Shown here piece by piece: positions 1-12,100 of a stretch of 64,000 nt of DNA. The translations under genes were made by a program, and so were the position numbers. Under the pieces are notes generated by a model, which was not told where the DNA came from, searched no databases, and was given only the letters and a program-made list of their open reading frames with translations. Source of the DNA: Sclerotinia nivalis (taxonomy: Eukaryota > Ascomycota > Leotiomycetes > Helotiales > Sclerotiniaceae). The stretch is from positions 2,418,001-2,482,000 of the forward strand of contig JAPEIS010000009.1 of assembly GCA_029531795.1 (NCBI GenBank), given 5' to 3'. Each line of letters starts with the position of its first letter. The first letter of the stretch is position 1.

Positions 1-3000
1 ATGTTCTGAGGATCTGGGCGCCGAGCGATGTTCATTCATTACAAAGTCTACAGCTGTGGGGTCAGATTGACTTACATGAATCCATACAACCGAGAGGATT
101 GGACGGAAACAAGGTGTCGAAGCTAAGGTTCGCATTTATCATCGATGGAAAAGATTTTACGGTTGCTACAGAACATGCAGTGCAGGAGAGGGCAGCGACC
201 GACTCGGAGGACGACCATGCCCTAGCGCATTTGATCGAGGTTGCGAATCGTAATCCGGAAATCTGCGTTGTACTGGATGAACATGGACATCTATCTGCGT
301 GGGGCCTGGAAAATGTTGGGTCTAAAATAAAACAACCGACGAATATTTTTAACATTGCACATATTGATGGTGTGGAATTGTGTTTACCAACGGAACTCGC
401 CGATGATACAAGCTATGTTCAGCTCTATAATTTCTGCAACCAGTCTGGTGGGAATCTCAATGTTCTAGTCCATCATTTTGATGGTAAAATTGAGTTCTTT
501 GAAACCGATGTAGCCAATTTGTTTGATTCTTCACCAAGAACGCATCGCCTCAAGTCGAAAGCACTATGGACGGGTCATTCAGGTGCTGTCAAGAAAATTG
601 TGCGTAATGTTAGTGGACGAGCAGTAGTATCTCGCACAGATGGCAATGAAAGTATAGTTTGGAAGCATATGGAACATGCGGGTGGAACTTCAGTATTTCG
701 TCAAAGTATCATCTCACAAACTGAGCACGTCCATAGGATATGTGTCATGAGAAAGGGAAATTTCGTGATATATTTACACCACGATCACATTACCCTATGG
801 GATACTAGACATTACGCGGCGGTCAAACTAGCAGACTGTAAGTTTTCTGTCGTGGGGAAGCCATTGTGCATACTCATGCTACCTGAGGTCAATAAGGAGG
901 GTCCTGTCGCTCATGTCGCTACAATCACTTCGAAGATGAAAGGTATTGTATGGGAGGTCAAGCTGCCTCAAAGGAGGGGAAGTCTTCAAATCAATGGGTA
1001 TCATCAAGAAGCTTCCATTCGTGAGTTCTGTCAATTCGACCTTGGAGACAATGACGATTTAGCATATGTTTTACCGGTAGATCCAGCTGGATCTCCTCCA
1101 GTCATCTCCGGATTTCTGGACACTTTTGCGAGAGATATTGCTATCTCCTATACTCATTCTGGACTTTTAAGATCTTGGACCGCCCGGATTGACTTCGAAA
1201 AGGAAAAGGTTGATTGGCTACAGACTTGTTCGGTAGACACAGGTATCAGCGAGCCTGCTCTAGCTAGTGGAAGCTCTATACGGAAAGCTGCACTCGTGAA
1301 CTCAACTAGATCTGAGTTGACAATATGGGACGTCCGAGGTGCCCGGCTTGAGTATTCTCAGGACTATGAATCCCAGGATACAATCCAGGATCTGGATTGG
1401 ACTTCAACCCCAGACGACCAATCTATTCTTGCTGTAGGCTTCCGTTATCGAGTTGTATTATTGGCTCAAATGCGATACGATTATTTGGATAAAGGACCAG
1501 CATGGGCAGCAATTCGAGAAGTTAATATTCGAGATTTGACACCCCACCCAATTGGTGATTCAACCTGGTTAGGAGGTGGTAACTTCATAGTTGGAGCAGG
1601 TAATCAGTTGTTCGTTTATGATAAGGAGGTCGACTCGTCAGCATCAATAGTCTTACCTTTCCGTAAAACTCCTTGGGACCTCTTCGACATTGTTTCGAGA
1701 CTAAACGGCCCGCTTCCGGTTTATCATCCACAATTCTTGAGCCAATACATACTTGCCGGAAAGAATTTACTAGTGCAGCATATTTTGTTAGCACTATACA
1801 AGATCCTTAAATATTACATTGAGGGTGAAGCAATCGACTCACACCTCGGAATGAACATAGAAGATTTCTACATCGGCTCGGACAATGGACCTTCAGCTAG
1901 TAAAGGAATTAAATCTGCATTTGATGGCCTTTCCGACGACGATGAGGTGGAGACAGTTACAGAAGACGTTGCTGCTTCCATAACTGAAAAATTGACGCAG
2001 ATTGCGCTGCCTCAACTTTCGAGGCAGGAACAAATTCACCTGGCTGATATTGTTGAATGTGTCGGTATAGTTGAACGTCAACGTAGATCTATGGATGACA
2101 ATGCTGCAAGATTTATGCTATTCTTTAGACAGCATGTCTTACGTCGTGGTCGTGCGAATGAACTTAGTCTGTCTTGGAGGGAGATCAATTGGGCATACCA
2201 TAGTAATAGTCAGGATATCCTGGCAGATATGGTCTCACGACAATTTCATGGAAGGATGCTTTGGGAACATGCACGGGAGAGTGGTATCTTTATGTGGATG
2301 ACGGATGCAAATGCTCTGGTATGTATTTATTTTATATTGAGATTTGAAGAAGCTAACAAAGAACAGAAAGCTCAATTTGAAGTCATTGCGCGGAATGAAT
2401 ACACAAAGAGCGATCTCAAAAACCCCATAGATTGCAGTTTGTATTATCTTGCGCTGAAGAAAAAGGCGGTACTACAAGGTCTATGGCGCATGGCTGCATG
2501 GAATCGTGAACAAGGGGCTACGACGAGACTCCTAGCGAATAATTTTTCTGAAAAGAAGTGGCGGACTGCTGCAATGAAGAATGCATATGCTTTGCTTGGG
2601 AAGCGTCGATTTGGTGAGTAATGCTTTGGCTGGTCTCATTTGATCCATGCTAACCATGTCAGAATATGCTGCGGCTTTCTTCTTATTGGCAGATTGCCTC
2701 AAAGATGCTATCAATGTGATTCTGAGTCAACTCAAGGATCTTCAACTTGCGATAGCAGTTACCCGTGTTTACGAGGGTGAACACGGACCTGTTCTCAAAG
2801 AACTTCTTGAAGAAAAGGTTCTACCGTTAGCTGCTCAGGAAGGTAACCGATGGCTTGCATCGTGGGCTTTCTGGATGCTACATCGTCGTGATATGGCTGT
2901 GCGAGCTTTGATCGTAAGAATCCATACACTCCATTGGCCAGACTCGATTCAAATACTAACATTATCGTTCTAGTCGCCAGTTTATACTCTTCTTGAAACT

Positions 3001-3450
3001 CCACAATCACCTGATCTCCAAGCAAAACTTTTCCTAACCGATGATCCTGCTCTAGTTGTTCTTTACTCGCAGCTTCGTCAAAAGACCTTACAGACCCTAC
3101 GTGGTGCATCCAAAGTCACTCCAAAGGTCGAATGGGCTTTCGTATTGCACAATTCAAGACTATATGATCGCATGGGTTGTGATTTATTGGCATTAGATTT
3201 GGTGAGGAATTGGGAGTTCATGCTCCCAACCAAACTAGACTTTAAGAGTTTCGATGGAGAAATAAATCCCAGAAAGATGTTGAGAAGAAGAAGCTCGCTC
3301 GTAGTGGCCGACTTGCCTATTAGTGGAATAGGACCGGCAGCCGCGGATACAAAAGACGCATTAGCTATACATGGCCAAACTCATAAGCCGCCACCTACTG
3401 TGTTCGAAGAACCGGAGGCTAATAGTCTGTTGGATAGTTTCGGTTTTTAG
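1..3450 (+). CDS. RAV1: RAVE complex subunit Rav1 (regulator of V-ATPase), 5' end outside window
   Basis: Open from the left edge (frame of base 3), so the N-terminal part is missing. Rav1 is the WD40/DmX-family scaffold of RAVE, which reassembles V1 and Vo sectors of the vacuolar H+-ATPase with Skp1. Seen: exons 1-2318, 2367-2613, 2663-2913 and 2974-3450, with stop TAG. The 48-bp intron 2319-2366 is in frame and could be read through, but its GT..GCTAAC..AG structure and the resumed match (ALKAQFEVIARNEY) argue it is spliced. The following introns are 49 and 60 bp. The C-terminal half carries the conserved Rav1 block (KNAYALLGKRRFEYAAAFFL, ARVYEGEHGP-like, GNRWLASWAFWMLHRRDMAV). No stops or RIP marks, so it is a live host gene bordering the repeat block. 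Family assignment is from recognised conserved segments. Confidence 0.93.
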
Positions 3451-3750
3451 TCTTGAGGGTTTGCATTTTTCATGGCGTTGTATTTTAGCTCTGTATTACA
3501 TACCCTACCTGGTCTTGGGGTGATATTTTGGGCTTGGACAATAAGGGACATATGGTATATCGTAATGCATAGCGTCTGGGTGGGAAATCCGGTAATCTGA
3601 GTATCTATATCGTGGTTTGGTAACAGTGATTTGAGTCTTGTTTTGTCCGAACTAGCGTGGGTTTTTAGGTTGTCTTCGGGTACTGGTCCTGGATATCTTC
3701 CACGATTCAATGTTCTTCAGATAGCCAAGGTAATTTCCTATTTCTCACAC
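3451..3750. other. intergenic, 3' flank of RAV1
   Basis: Normal-composition sequence between the RAV1 stop and an orphan exon on the other strand. I see no gene, only the presumed RAV1 3' UTR. Confidence 0.5.
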
Positions 3751-3970
3751 CTGCATACATAGTGGAAATCCCCCACCACGCCCACAATCGACAGCTATAC
3801 CTCCTCCTATACCTCCACTTCCTCCCAATGTAGCTCGATCAATACCAAGCCCAGCTTCCCTACGTCCATTGACTGAATATTCTTGGTACCGGACGGAATT
3901 CAAGATCGCTCGACCCTTCTGCTGGTACGCCATAATATGCGTTATGTTGTTTCCACCCACTGCTTGCGCC
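3751..3970 (-). pseudogene. orphan internal exon of an unrecognised gene
   Basis: On the minus strand an open segment is bounded by a good acceptor (CATTCCAG before 3970) and donor (CAG/GTGTGAG after 3751). It encodes about 72 residues, including AYQQKGRAILNSVRYQEYS and a Gly-rich run GGSGGIGGG followed by a Cys-containing tail. Composition is normal and it has no stops, unlike the RIP-degraded DNA starting near 4140 where the upstream exons should lie. I infer a gene whose 5' part was lost to, or replaced by, the transposon block. No family recognised; it could also be an exon of a gene whose other exons I fail to see. Confidence 0.4.
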
Positions 3971-4140
3971 CTGGAATGAGGTTTGTCATCGGTGTTGTTG
4001 CTAAAAGCTGTAAGCGTTATAACTCTTTATGCAATTCCAGTTTTCTACATCATGCTTTCTAATAATATACAAGTCGATCTTATGATTGTCAAGGTCCACT
4101 CTGGTGAGTACAGAATTACTTCAAGTTCCCCTTTGCCACA

Positions 4141-4330
4141 AATTCTGTTGAGATATTCATGATTCATCACATGAATTCACTAGCGTTGACGCTAGTGCCT
4201 CGGTCGCACTTTATATAGTTCGATGTTTCCATAGTTCTAATTCTTTAGGCAAATCAATACAAGTAATACAAAACTGATATTGAAACTTCACTTTCCCTAT
4301 ACATATGCTTATCGATATTGATCAGTTTTT
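4141..4330. repeat. RIP-mutated LTR-like dispersed repeat with 20-bp palindrome
   Basis: Matches a less mutated copy at 57565-57730. Shared features are the start TGTTGAGAT (TGTCGGGAT in the other copy), the palindrome CACTAGCGTTGACGCTAGTG at 4178-4197, a TATATA block and a TTTCCATAGTTCTA segment. Differences between copies are mainly C/T and G/A. TG-start and TATA suggest an LTR, but no target duplication or clear end was found. Confidence 0.5.
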
Positions 4331-5416
4331 ATAATGATATCACAGATCAGAAACTTGGGCACTAATGTAAAGAGTTATAGGCTTTAGATCATCTAATATT
4401 GTATATTTGACTCTGCTTTTGTAACTGGATAAGGATATTGCATCGTCAAACATTGTACTTTTAACACAATACTTTTATACCAAAGGATAGCCTCTAATAT
4501 CATACATTGAATTATTCAAGGGGATCGAAGAATCAAGAAAGAAAACTATCTAATATTATACATTTAATATTTCTTCTTGAATCAACTATTCCTACATCAA
4601 TTATATACTTGCCAAACTATATAAAATATACATCAAAAAAAAACCAGAAAACGCACCAATTTCGATACAATTTCGAATTTTTCATCGATTCATTTTCCTA
4701 CAACGAAATCAAATTTCCATACTTTACTTCACTAAAACAACTACCGAAATCACCCGAAACCTTTCACAATCCTAAAAAAGGTATACAATGTAAATATAGC
4801 TTCTCTAGTATATCAGATACAATATAAAATTGCATTCCAATTTTTAAGATTGTTTTAAAAACTCTCTTTCGAATAATTCAATAACTCTCAAAACGTACAA
4901 AGAATATCATCATATCAATCATAATAGACTTCTTCGAATCAGACCCTGAAACCCTTTAACCATTCAAACCTCAATTATCCAAAGTTCAATTGCTTAGAAC
5001 TCAGTTATCCAAATCTCAAATGCAAAAGATCATTTCAGGAAAAGTTCAGATCGAATTAACAAGAATTCAATTTCCCATTTCATTAATAATATCAAGTATT
5101 GTATAATTCAACAATAAAATCTATAAAGAATAAATAAAGAAATGGGAATAAAAGTATTTCATATCAAATCTAGAAAATCCTCAAGAAATAATCGATTTCT
5201 GTAGATACAAATACAAATTCTATAAAAGGAATAACTATTTCGATTTCGAAGTATAGAATAATTATATCAACGATTTCGATGATTTCGAAATCGAACATTT
5301 CAATCTCGTTAAATCAAAAATCTTATATAGATTACATACTGAATTAAGATTATATAAAATATTCATCAAAAAACTAATACAATATACAGAAATCTCAATC
5401 AACAAGATATTGAACG
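4331..5416. other. A+T-rich RIP-degraded DNA without recognisable gene
   Basis: Very A+T-rich, full of stops in all frames apart from a chance 106-codon ORF. No protein similarity or repeat boundary recognised. Probably old transposon remains ending at the LTR at 5417. Confidence 0.4.
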
Positions 5417-5579
5417 TGTTACGGGTTCATCTCCCTTCACCTGCACGTGATCATGCGTGCCTTAGGCACATATGCATATACTCACTTCTATATAGTCAGG
5501 TCATCTTCTTGATCTTCTTCTCCTCTTTGTAGTATAACAATAGATCAAATCTATATATACCTTTTCTTTTATTGTAATA
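5417..5579 (+). repeat. 163-bp LTR, copy 1
   Basis: Begins TGTTACGGG and ends with TGTAATA, and is alignable over its full length with the LTRs at 8970 and 15849. Contains CACGTGATCATG and a TATATA box near the 3' end. The termini look like RIP-altered TGTCACGG...CCGTGACA inverted ends. Confidence 0.85.
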
Positions 5580-8500
5580 GTTTGTATTATCTTTTCAAAG
5601 GCTCCGTTATTTTACGAAGTGATTTAACTTTGTCAAATTATCTGTAGGCTTTTGTATCTGTTTTTGATTGCTTTTGTGTTGTCGTAATTCGTTTGTTTTT
5701 GTACGGTTGTGTTTCTTATCTGTTTTTGTGTAGCTTTTGATTTTTGATTGTTTTTGTATGATCGTATTTATTTGCAGACTTCTATGTCTGTTTTTGATTG
5801 CTTTTGTATAATCGCAAATTCCCTATCGATTACTTTGTATAATTGTAATTCTTTTTACAATGGTTTTTGATTTTATATTTGCTGATAATATGATTCCTAT
5901 TTTTATTGAAGGAATTCGTATCGAAATCCAATAAGTCTTTAATTAATGGTTTATTATTATATAAATCCTAGCAGAATTGGATGCTTTAGTGATGTCAAAC
6001 CTCGTTATTGATTCTAACAAACAAATTGTTTATTTGAATTATGTTTTCTTTGTTATTGAAGATCGCTTTACTATTTAAATTATTCATATTATTATTCAAA
6101 CAAATAAGATCGAGGAATTCAAAATGGAAAACGTTGAGCTTCTTTGTATTTTAGTCGGCAAGCAAGCTTAGCTAGACGTTGATAGTGTTGCTACTAATCA
6201 GAAACCGATTACTTTTTGTCAAATTTAGAAGGATCTGTTTGTTTTTAAAAGCGAAAGATCTAATATTTTCGTTCGATAAGAAGATTATCAGTCCTGGAAG
6301 TTGGGTTTGCAATTTTGTTGGATGGTCGATTTACAAATTTTTGTTTCCGAACAAAAGAAGATTAGTTATGCTATTAGTCTTTTCGATAATCAAATATAAT
6401 AAAAGTGTATTATGGATATCATTAGATTTGTTGATGATCTTATTTGCTTCGATTCTGCTGTTTCGTTTTTGGCCAAATTGGACAAATTATATATCTTTGT
6501 GGATATCGAAAAGGAAGTTTCGTTTAAATTCAATAAGCTTTCTATAAATCCAAAGGAATCCTTTTCGGTTTTCTTTTTTATATTGTTTTATCTTGTTAAC
6601 TTTTGTTACAAGTTTGATTACGAGATTGTTAATACGATGAAGCAAAAGGTTATAGTTCTTTTTTGAACTTTGATTATTGATAATTCGAACCTTTGTGCGG
6701 TTGACGATGTTGATGATTGGCAAAAGAAATTCTTTATTTAGAATCAGAATCTTTATAATGCTGAGTATTATAACAAAAATTCTGGTAAAGCATTTATTGT
6801 TAATAATGACCTTATAGATCTCGATACAATGAAACAAAATGGATAACAGAAAAAAGGTTTGCAAAATAAGAAAAAGAAGTTTAATTCTGTAGTTTCTTGT
6901 AATTATTGTAGTAAGATTGATCATCTTTAGATTGATTATTATATTATTTATGATATCAATAGTAATCTTCTTTTTGGCAAACAAACTTTCGTTAATACCT
7001 TTTCCAATTGCAATACCATTGCCTCAACTAATCCGGCCCCCAATCAATACACTACCGTTCTGATTTTTCGAGATGCTAATAAATTTAATAATAATCGCAA
7101 TGGATTTCGAGGAGGATATACTAGTAATTGGGTACAAAACCAATAGTATCTGAATCAGATACAATAATAAGATTATATCAAATTAAAGAAGGTTGTCTTT
7201 ATATTTAGTTCAGTTAAAGAAAGTCTCGAATAGGGAAAAGATTAATCTTTACAAAAAATCGTTTGTAAAGGAATACTAAGGGTAAGAAGGTAAATTGAGG
7301 AATGAATAGATATAAGTTATTGTAGTTCAATTCTATGAATAGTAAATCTCTATTCGTTAAAATTATTATATTCTTTGTGTATGAAAATCCCTTTACTATT
7401 ACAAGTTTCATTGATAATAGATATTCTGGAGAAGTCTTTGCTAATCGTTCTTTTGTTTCTAAATACAATATTGAAATACAACTTTTACTTTACTTTTGCG
7501 AATTCCGATTTGTCGATGGAAAAATCGTTGATAGAATTATAGAATATTTTGTAATGGAAATCGTTATAGGGGATCATTATAAGTATTAGTTCTTTTATAT
7601 TATCCAGTTTTCATTAAAGATATTGTTAATCTTTGGTTTATTATAATTACAGTACTACAATTCTATTATTAATTGAATAAAGATGAGTTTAATATTCTTT
7701 TCAAACTATTGTGCTTCTAATTGTTTAGTATATTATGATTCAGAGTTAGTTATTATATTAACGATTTTATTTTTGATTAAGGAACAAAAGGATTTAGTAA
7801 AAGTTATTTTATAATAGATTATTGATGTTATCGAATCTTTAAATAAATTCCTTATCGATTTTGATATAAAAGTTAAATGTATAGTTTATAAATATTGTTC
7901 TTTATATATCAAGGATTGTTTAAAGGATGATATCGATTGTTTATTTATTCAAATGCTTTTTATTTTTAAAAGAATTTCTTATAAAAAACCTTCTATTGAA
8001 GAGATACTAGATAAAGATTATATATTATAATCTGATAATTTTTCTATTGATTTCGAATTTCAGTAGGGTTTGATGCTTGATATGAATTATTATCGAATAA
8101 AGCATTATGGAGAATTAAATAATCAAGTATAGATGATTCCCAATTATTTATATTCAAAATCGATTTTAAAGATTGCAAATCAGTGTCGGTCTATTTACAA
8201 TCCAAAAAACCATTTGTTTTTGTTTTCTGTTGAGGAACTCCTTATATTTATTTACAAAGATACAAGTCCAAATATGGATGATATTTGTTGATTGCAAGTT
8301 TTTAGTTTTGTTTCGTTTTGTCAACAAGATAACGTTTGGGTTATCCGATTGATATAGGATGAATTGGATGTTGTACAGAAAACTGTTGAGCAAGATCATT
8401 TACGATAGGTTATATTGTTTTTGATATTTATAGAAGGGGATTTTCGATCGATTTTATAAAGGCAAGATAATATAATAAAGATGTTTTCTAGAACTTTATT

Positions 8501-8969
8501 GTAATTTTATGATTTTATATATGATTGTTATAAGTTATTTTATTTGCGAAAGGTTTTTGAGGTTGATATCGATAAATTTTTAATTGGTAAATCTTCTTTT
8601 AGTGATGATCAAATACAATAAAGGTTTTCTATATAGTTACAAGATAAACTTTCTGTTTTCTTTTTATGTTATACAGATAAGTTGTTGTTTCGTCGAATCT
8701 GGGATTACAAAATTGAGTTGATGTTCGGTAAAGAACTATCTTATTTCAAAAACCGTTTTTTATTGCTAATAGAGTTGGTAGTGATATGCAAATGGTTTGA
8801 TGATAATCTTTTTAAGGGGTTCATTCGGGAATCGAGATCGCGGTGTGTTTTTCCTTTGCTATTGGTTGCCAAATCGGGAGGGGGGGTTTGCATTTGTCAA
8901 GATTATCGAGGACTAAATAATGTTATTATAAAGAATCGTTATCCATTATCCATTGTTCGCAAAACGTTG
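5417..8969 (+). mobile_element. truncated Ty3/gypsy chromovirus copy A (5' LTR, gag, protease, start of RT)
   Basis: Starts with a 163-bp LTR (5417-5579) and contains degenerate gag (around 6470-7150, with a damaged CCHC knuckle near 6895-6950), a retropepsin region around 7335-7600, and the beginning of reverse transcriptase (8700-8969, including QDYRGLN and IIKNRYPL). It ends abruptly where the LTR of copy B begins, at the point matching about 12527 in copy B. The 3' half is absent. Reading frames are destroyed by TAA/TAG/TGA at former Gln and Trp codons and overall A+T enrichment, as expected after RIP. No product is expected. Confidence 0.8.
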
Positions 8970-9132
8970 TGTTACGGGTTCATCTCCCTTCACCTGCACG
9001 TGATCATGTGTGCCTTAGGCACACATGCATACACTCACTTCTATATAGTCAGGTCACCTCCTTGACCTTCTTCTCCTCCTTGTAGTACAACAATAGATCA
9101 AATCTATATATATCTTTTCCCTTATTATGATA
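8970..9132 (+). repeat. 163-bp LTR, copy 2 (5' LTR of chromovirus B)
   Basis: Same length and ends as copies 1 and 3, with mostly C/T and G/A differences. It abuts copy A directly. The 5 bp before it (CGTTG) do not match the 5 bp after the 3' LTR (CAATC), so no target duplication survives. Confidence 0.88.
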
Positions 9133-12100
9133 GTTTGTATTACCTTTTCAAAGGCTCCATCACTTTACGAAGTAATTTGGCTTTGTCAAATCATCTGTAG
9201 ACTTCTATGTCTATTTTCGATTGCTTTCGCATTGTTGTAACTCGTCTGTTTTTGTGCGGTCGCGTTTCTTATTTGCTTTTGCGCAGCTTTTGATCCCTGA
9301 TTGCTTTTGTATGATTATATTTATTTGCAGGTTTCTGTATCTGTTTTTGATTGCTTTTGTGTAATCGCAAATTCTCTATCGATTATTTTGTACAATTGTA
9401 ATTCTTTTTATAATGGTTTTTGGTTTTATATTTGCTGGTAATACGATTCCTACTTTTATTGAAGGAATTCGTATCGAAATCCAACAAATCTTTGGTCAAT
9501 GGTCTACTATTATATAAATCCTAACAGAATTGGATACTCCAGTGATACCAAACCTTGCTGTCAATCCTAACAAATAAATTACTTATTTGAATTATATTTT
9601 CTTTATTATTGAAGATCGCTTTACTATTTAAGTTACTTATATTGTTATTCAAATAAATAAGATCGAGGAATTCAAAGTGGAAAACGTTGAGTTTTTTTGT
9701 ATTCTAGTTGGTAAATAAGTTCAGCTAAACGCCGATGGTATTGCTACTAGCTAGAAATCAATTACTCTCTGTCAAATTCAGAAGGATCCGTTTGTTTTTA
9801 AAGACGAAAGATTTAATATTCTTGTTCGACAAGAGGATTATCAATCCTAGAAATTGGATTTGCAATTCTATTGGATAATTGATTTACAACTTTTTGTTTT
9901 TAAACAAAAGAAGATTAGCTATATTATTAGTTTTCTCAATGGTCAAGTGTAACAAGAGTGTATTACAGATATCACCAGATTCGTTGACGATCCTATTTGC
10001 TTCGATTCTGCTGTTTCGTTTTTGGCCAAATTGGATAAATTATATATCTCTGTGGATATCGAAAGGGAAGTCTCGTTCAAATTCGATAAACTTTTTATAA
10101 ATCCAAAGGAATCCTTTTCGGTTTTCTTCTTTACATTGTTTCATTTTGCTAATTCTTGCTACAAATCTGATCGCGAGATTGTTAATACAATGAAGCAAAA
10201 TGTTACGGTCCCCTTTCGAACTTTGATTATTGGTGACTCGAATTCCTGTATGGCTGATAATGTTGATGGTTAGCAAAAGAAATTTTCTACTTGAAATCAG
10301 AATCTTCGTGACGCTGAATATTATAACAAAAATTCTGGTAAAATATTTGTTGCTGATAATGACCCTATAGATTTCGATATAATGAAACAAAAAGGATAAT
10401 AGAAAAAGGATCTACAAAATAAGAAAAAGAAGTTTAATTCTACAATTTCTTATAATTGTTGTAATAGAATCGATTACCTTCAGATTGATTATTATATTAT
10501 TTATAATATCAATGGTAATCTTCTTCCTAGCAAACAAGCTTTCGTTAATATCTTTTCCAATTGCAATACTGCTATCTCAATTAATCCGACTTTTAATCAA
10601 TACACTGTCGTTCCGGTTTTTCGAGGTGCCAATAGGTTTAATAATAATCGTAATGGATTTCGAGGAGGATATACTGATAATTGAGTACAAAGTCAACAAT
10701 ATCTGAATCAAGTATAATGGTAAGGTTATATCGAGTCAAAGGAGATTGTCTTTATACCCAGTTCAGTCAAGGAAAATCCCGAATAAAGAAAAGATTAATT
10801 TCTACGAAAAATCGCTTATAGAGGAATACTAAGGGTAAGAAGGTAAATCGAGGAATAGATAGAGATAAGCTATTGCAGTTCGATTTTATAAATAGCAAAT
10901 CTTTATTTATTAAAACTATTATATTCTTTGTATATAAAAATTCTTTTATTGTTATAAATCTTATTGATAATGGATACTTTGAAGAAATCTTTACTGATTG
11001 TTCTTTTGTTTCCAAATACAATATTGAAATACAATTCTTATTTCACTCTCACGAACTCCGATTTGCTGATGGAAAGATCACCGATAGAATTACAGAATAT
11101 TTTGTAATAGAAATCGCTATAAAGAATCACCATAAATATTGGTTCTTTTATATTACTCAGCTTTCATCAAAAACGCCGTTAATCTTTGATTTATTATGAT
11201 TACAGTGTTACAATTTTATTATCAATTGGATGGAGATGAGTTTAATATTCTTTTCAAATTATTATGCTTTCAATTGTTTAACGTATTATAATTCAAAACT
11301 AGTTATTGTATTAACGATTCCATTTTCGATTAAGGAATAAAAGGATCTAGTAAAAGTTATTTTATAATAAATCGTTGATGTTATCAAACCTTTAAATAAA
11401 TTCTTTATCGATCCTGATATAAAAGCTAAATGTATAATTTATAAATATCGCTTTTCATATATCGAGGATTGTTCAAAGGACAATATCGATTGTTCATCTA
11501 TTCAAATGCTTTCTATTTTTAAAAGAACTTTTTATAAAAAACTTTCTATTGAAGAGATACTAGATAAAGGTTATATATCACAATCTAACGATTCTTCTAT
11601 TGACCTCGAATTTCAGTAGGGTTTGATGCTTGATATGAATCATTATTGAACAAAGCATTGCGGAGAACCAAATAATCAAGTACAGATGATTCCCAATTGT
11701 TTGTATCCAAAATCGATCTTAAAGATTGCAGATCGGTGTCGGTCTATTCACAATCCAAAAAACCGTTTGCCTTTGTTTTCTATTAAAGAACTCCTTATAT
11801 CTATTTATAAAGATACAAATCTAAATATGGATGATATTTGTTGATTGCAAGCTTCTAACTTTGTTTCGTTTTGTCAATAAAATAATATTCGGGTTATCCG
11901 ATTGATATAGAATGAATTGGATGCTATACAGAAAACTGTTGAACAAGATTATCTATGATAGGCTATATTGTTTTTGATACTTACAGAAAAGAATTTTCGA
12001 TCGATTTTACAAAAGCAAGACAATATAATAGAGATGCTTTCTAGAACCCCATTGCAACTTTATAATTTTATATACGATTGTTACAAGCCGCTCTATTTGC

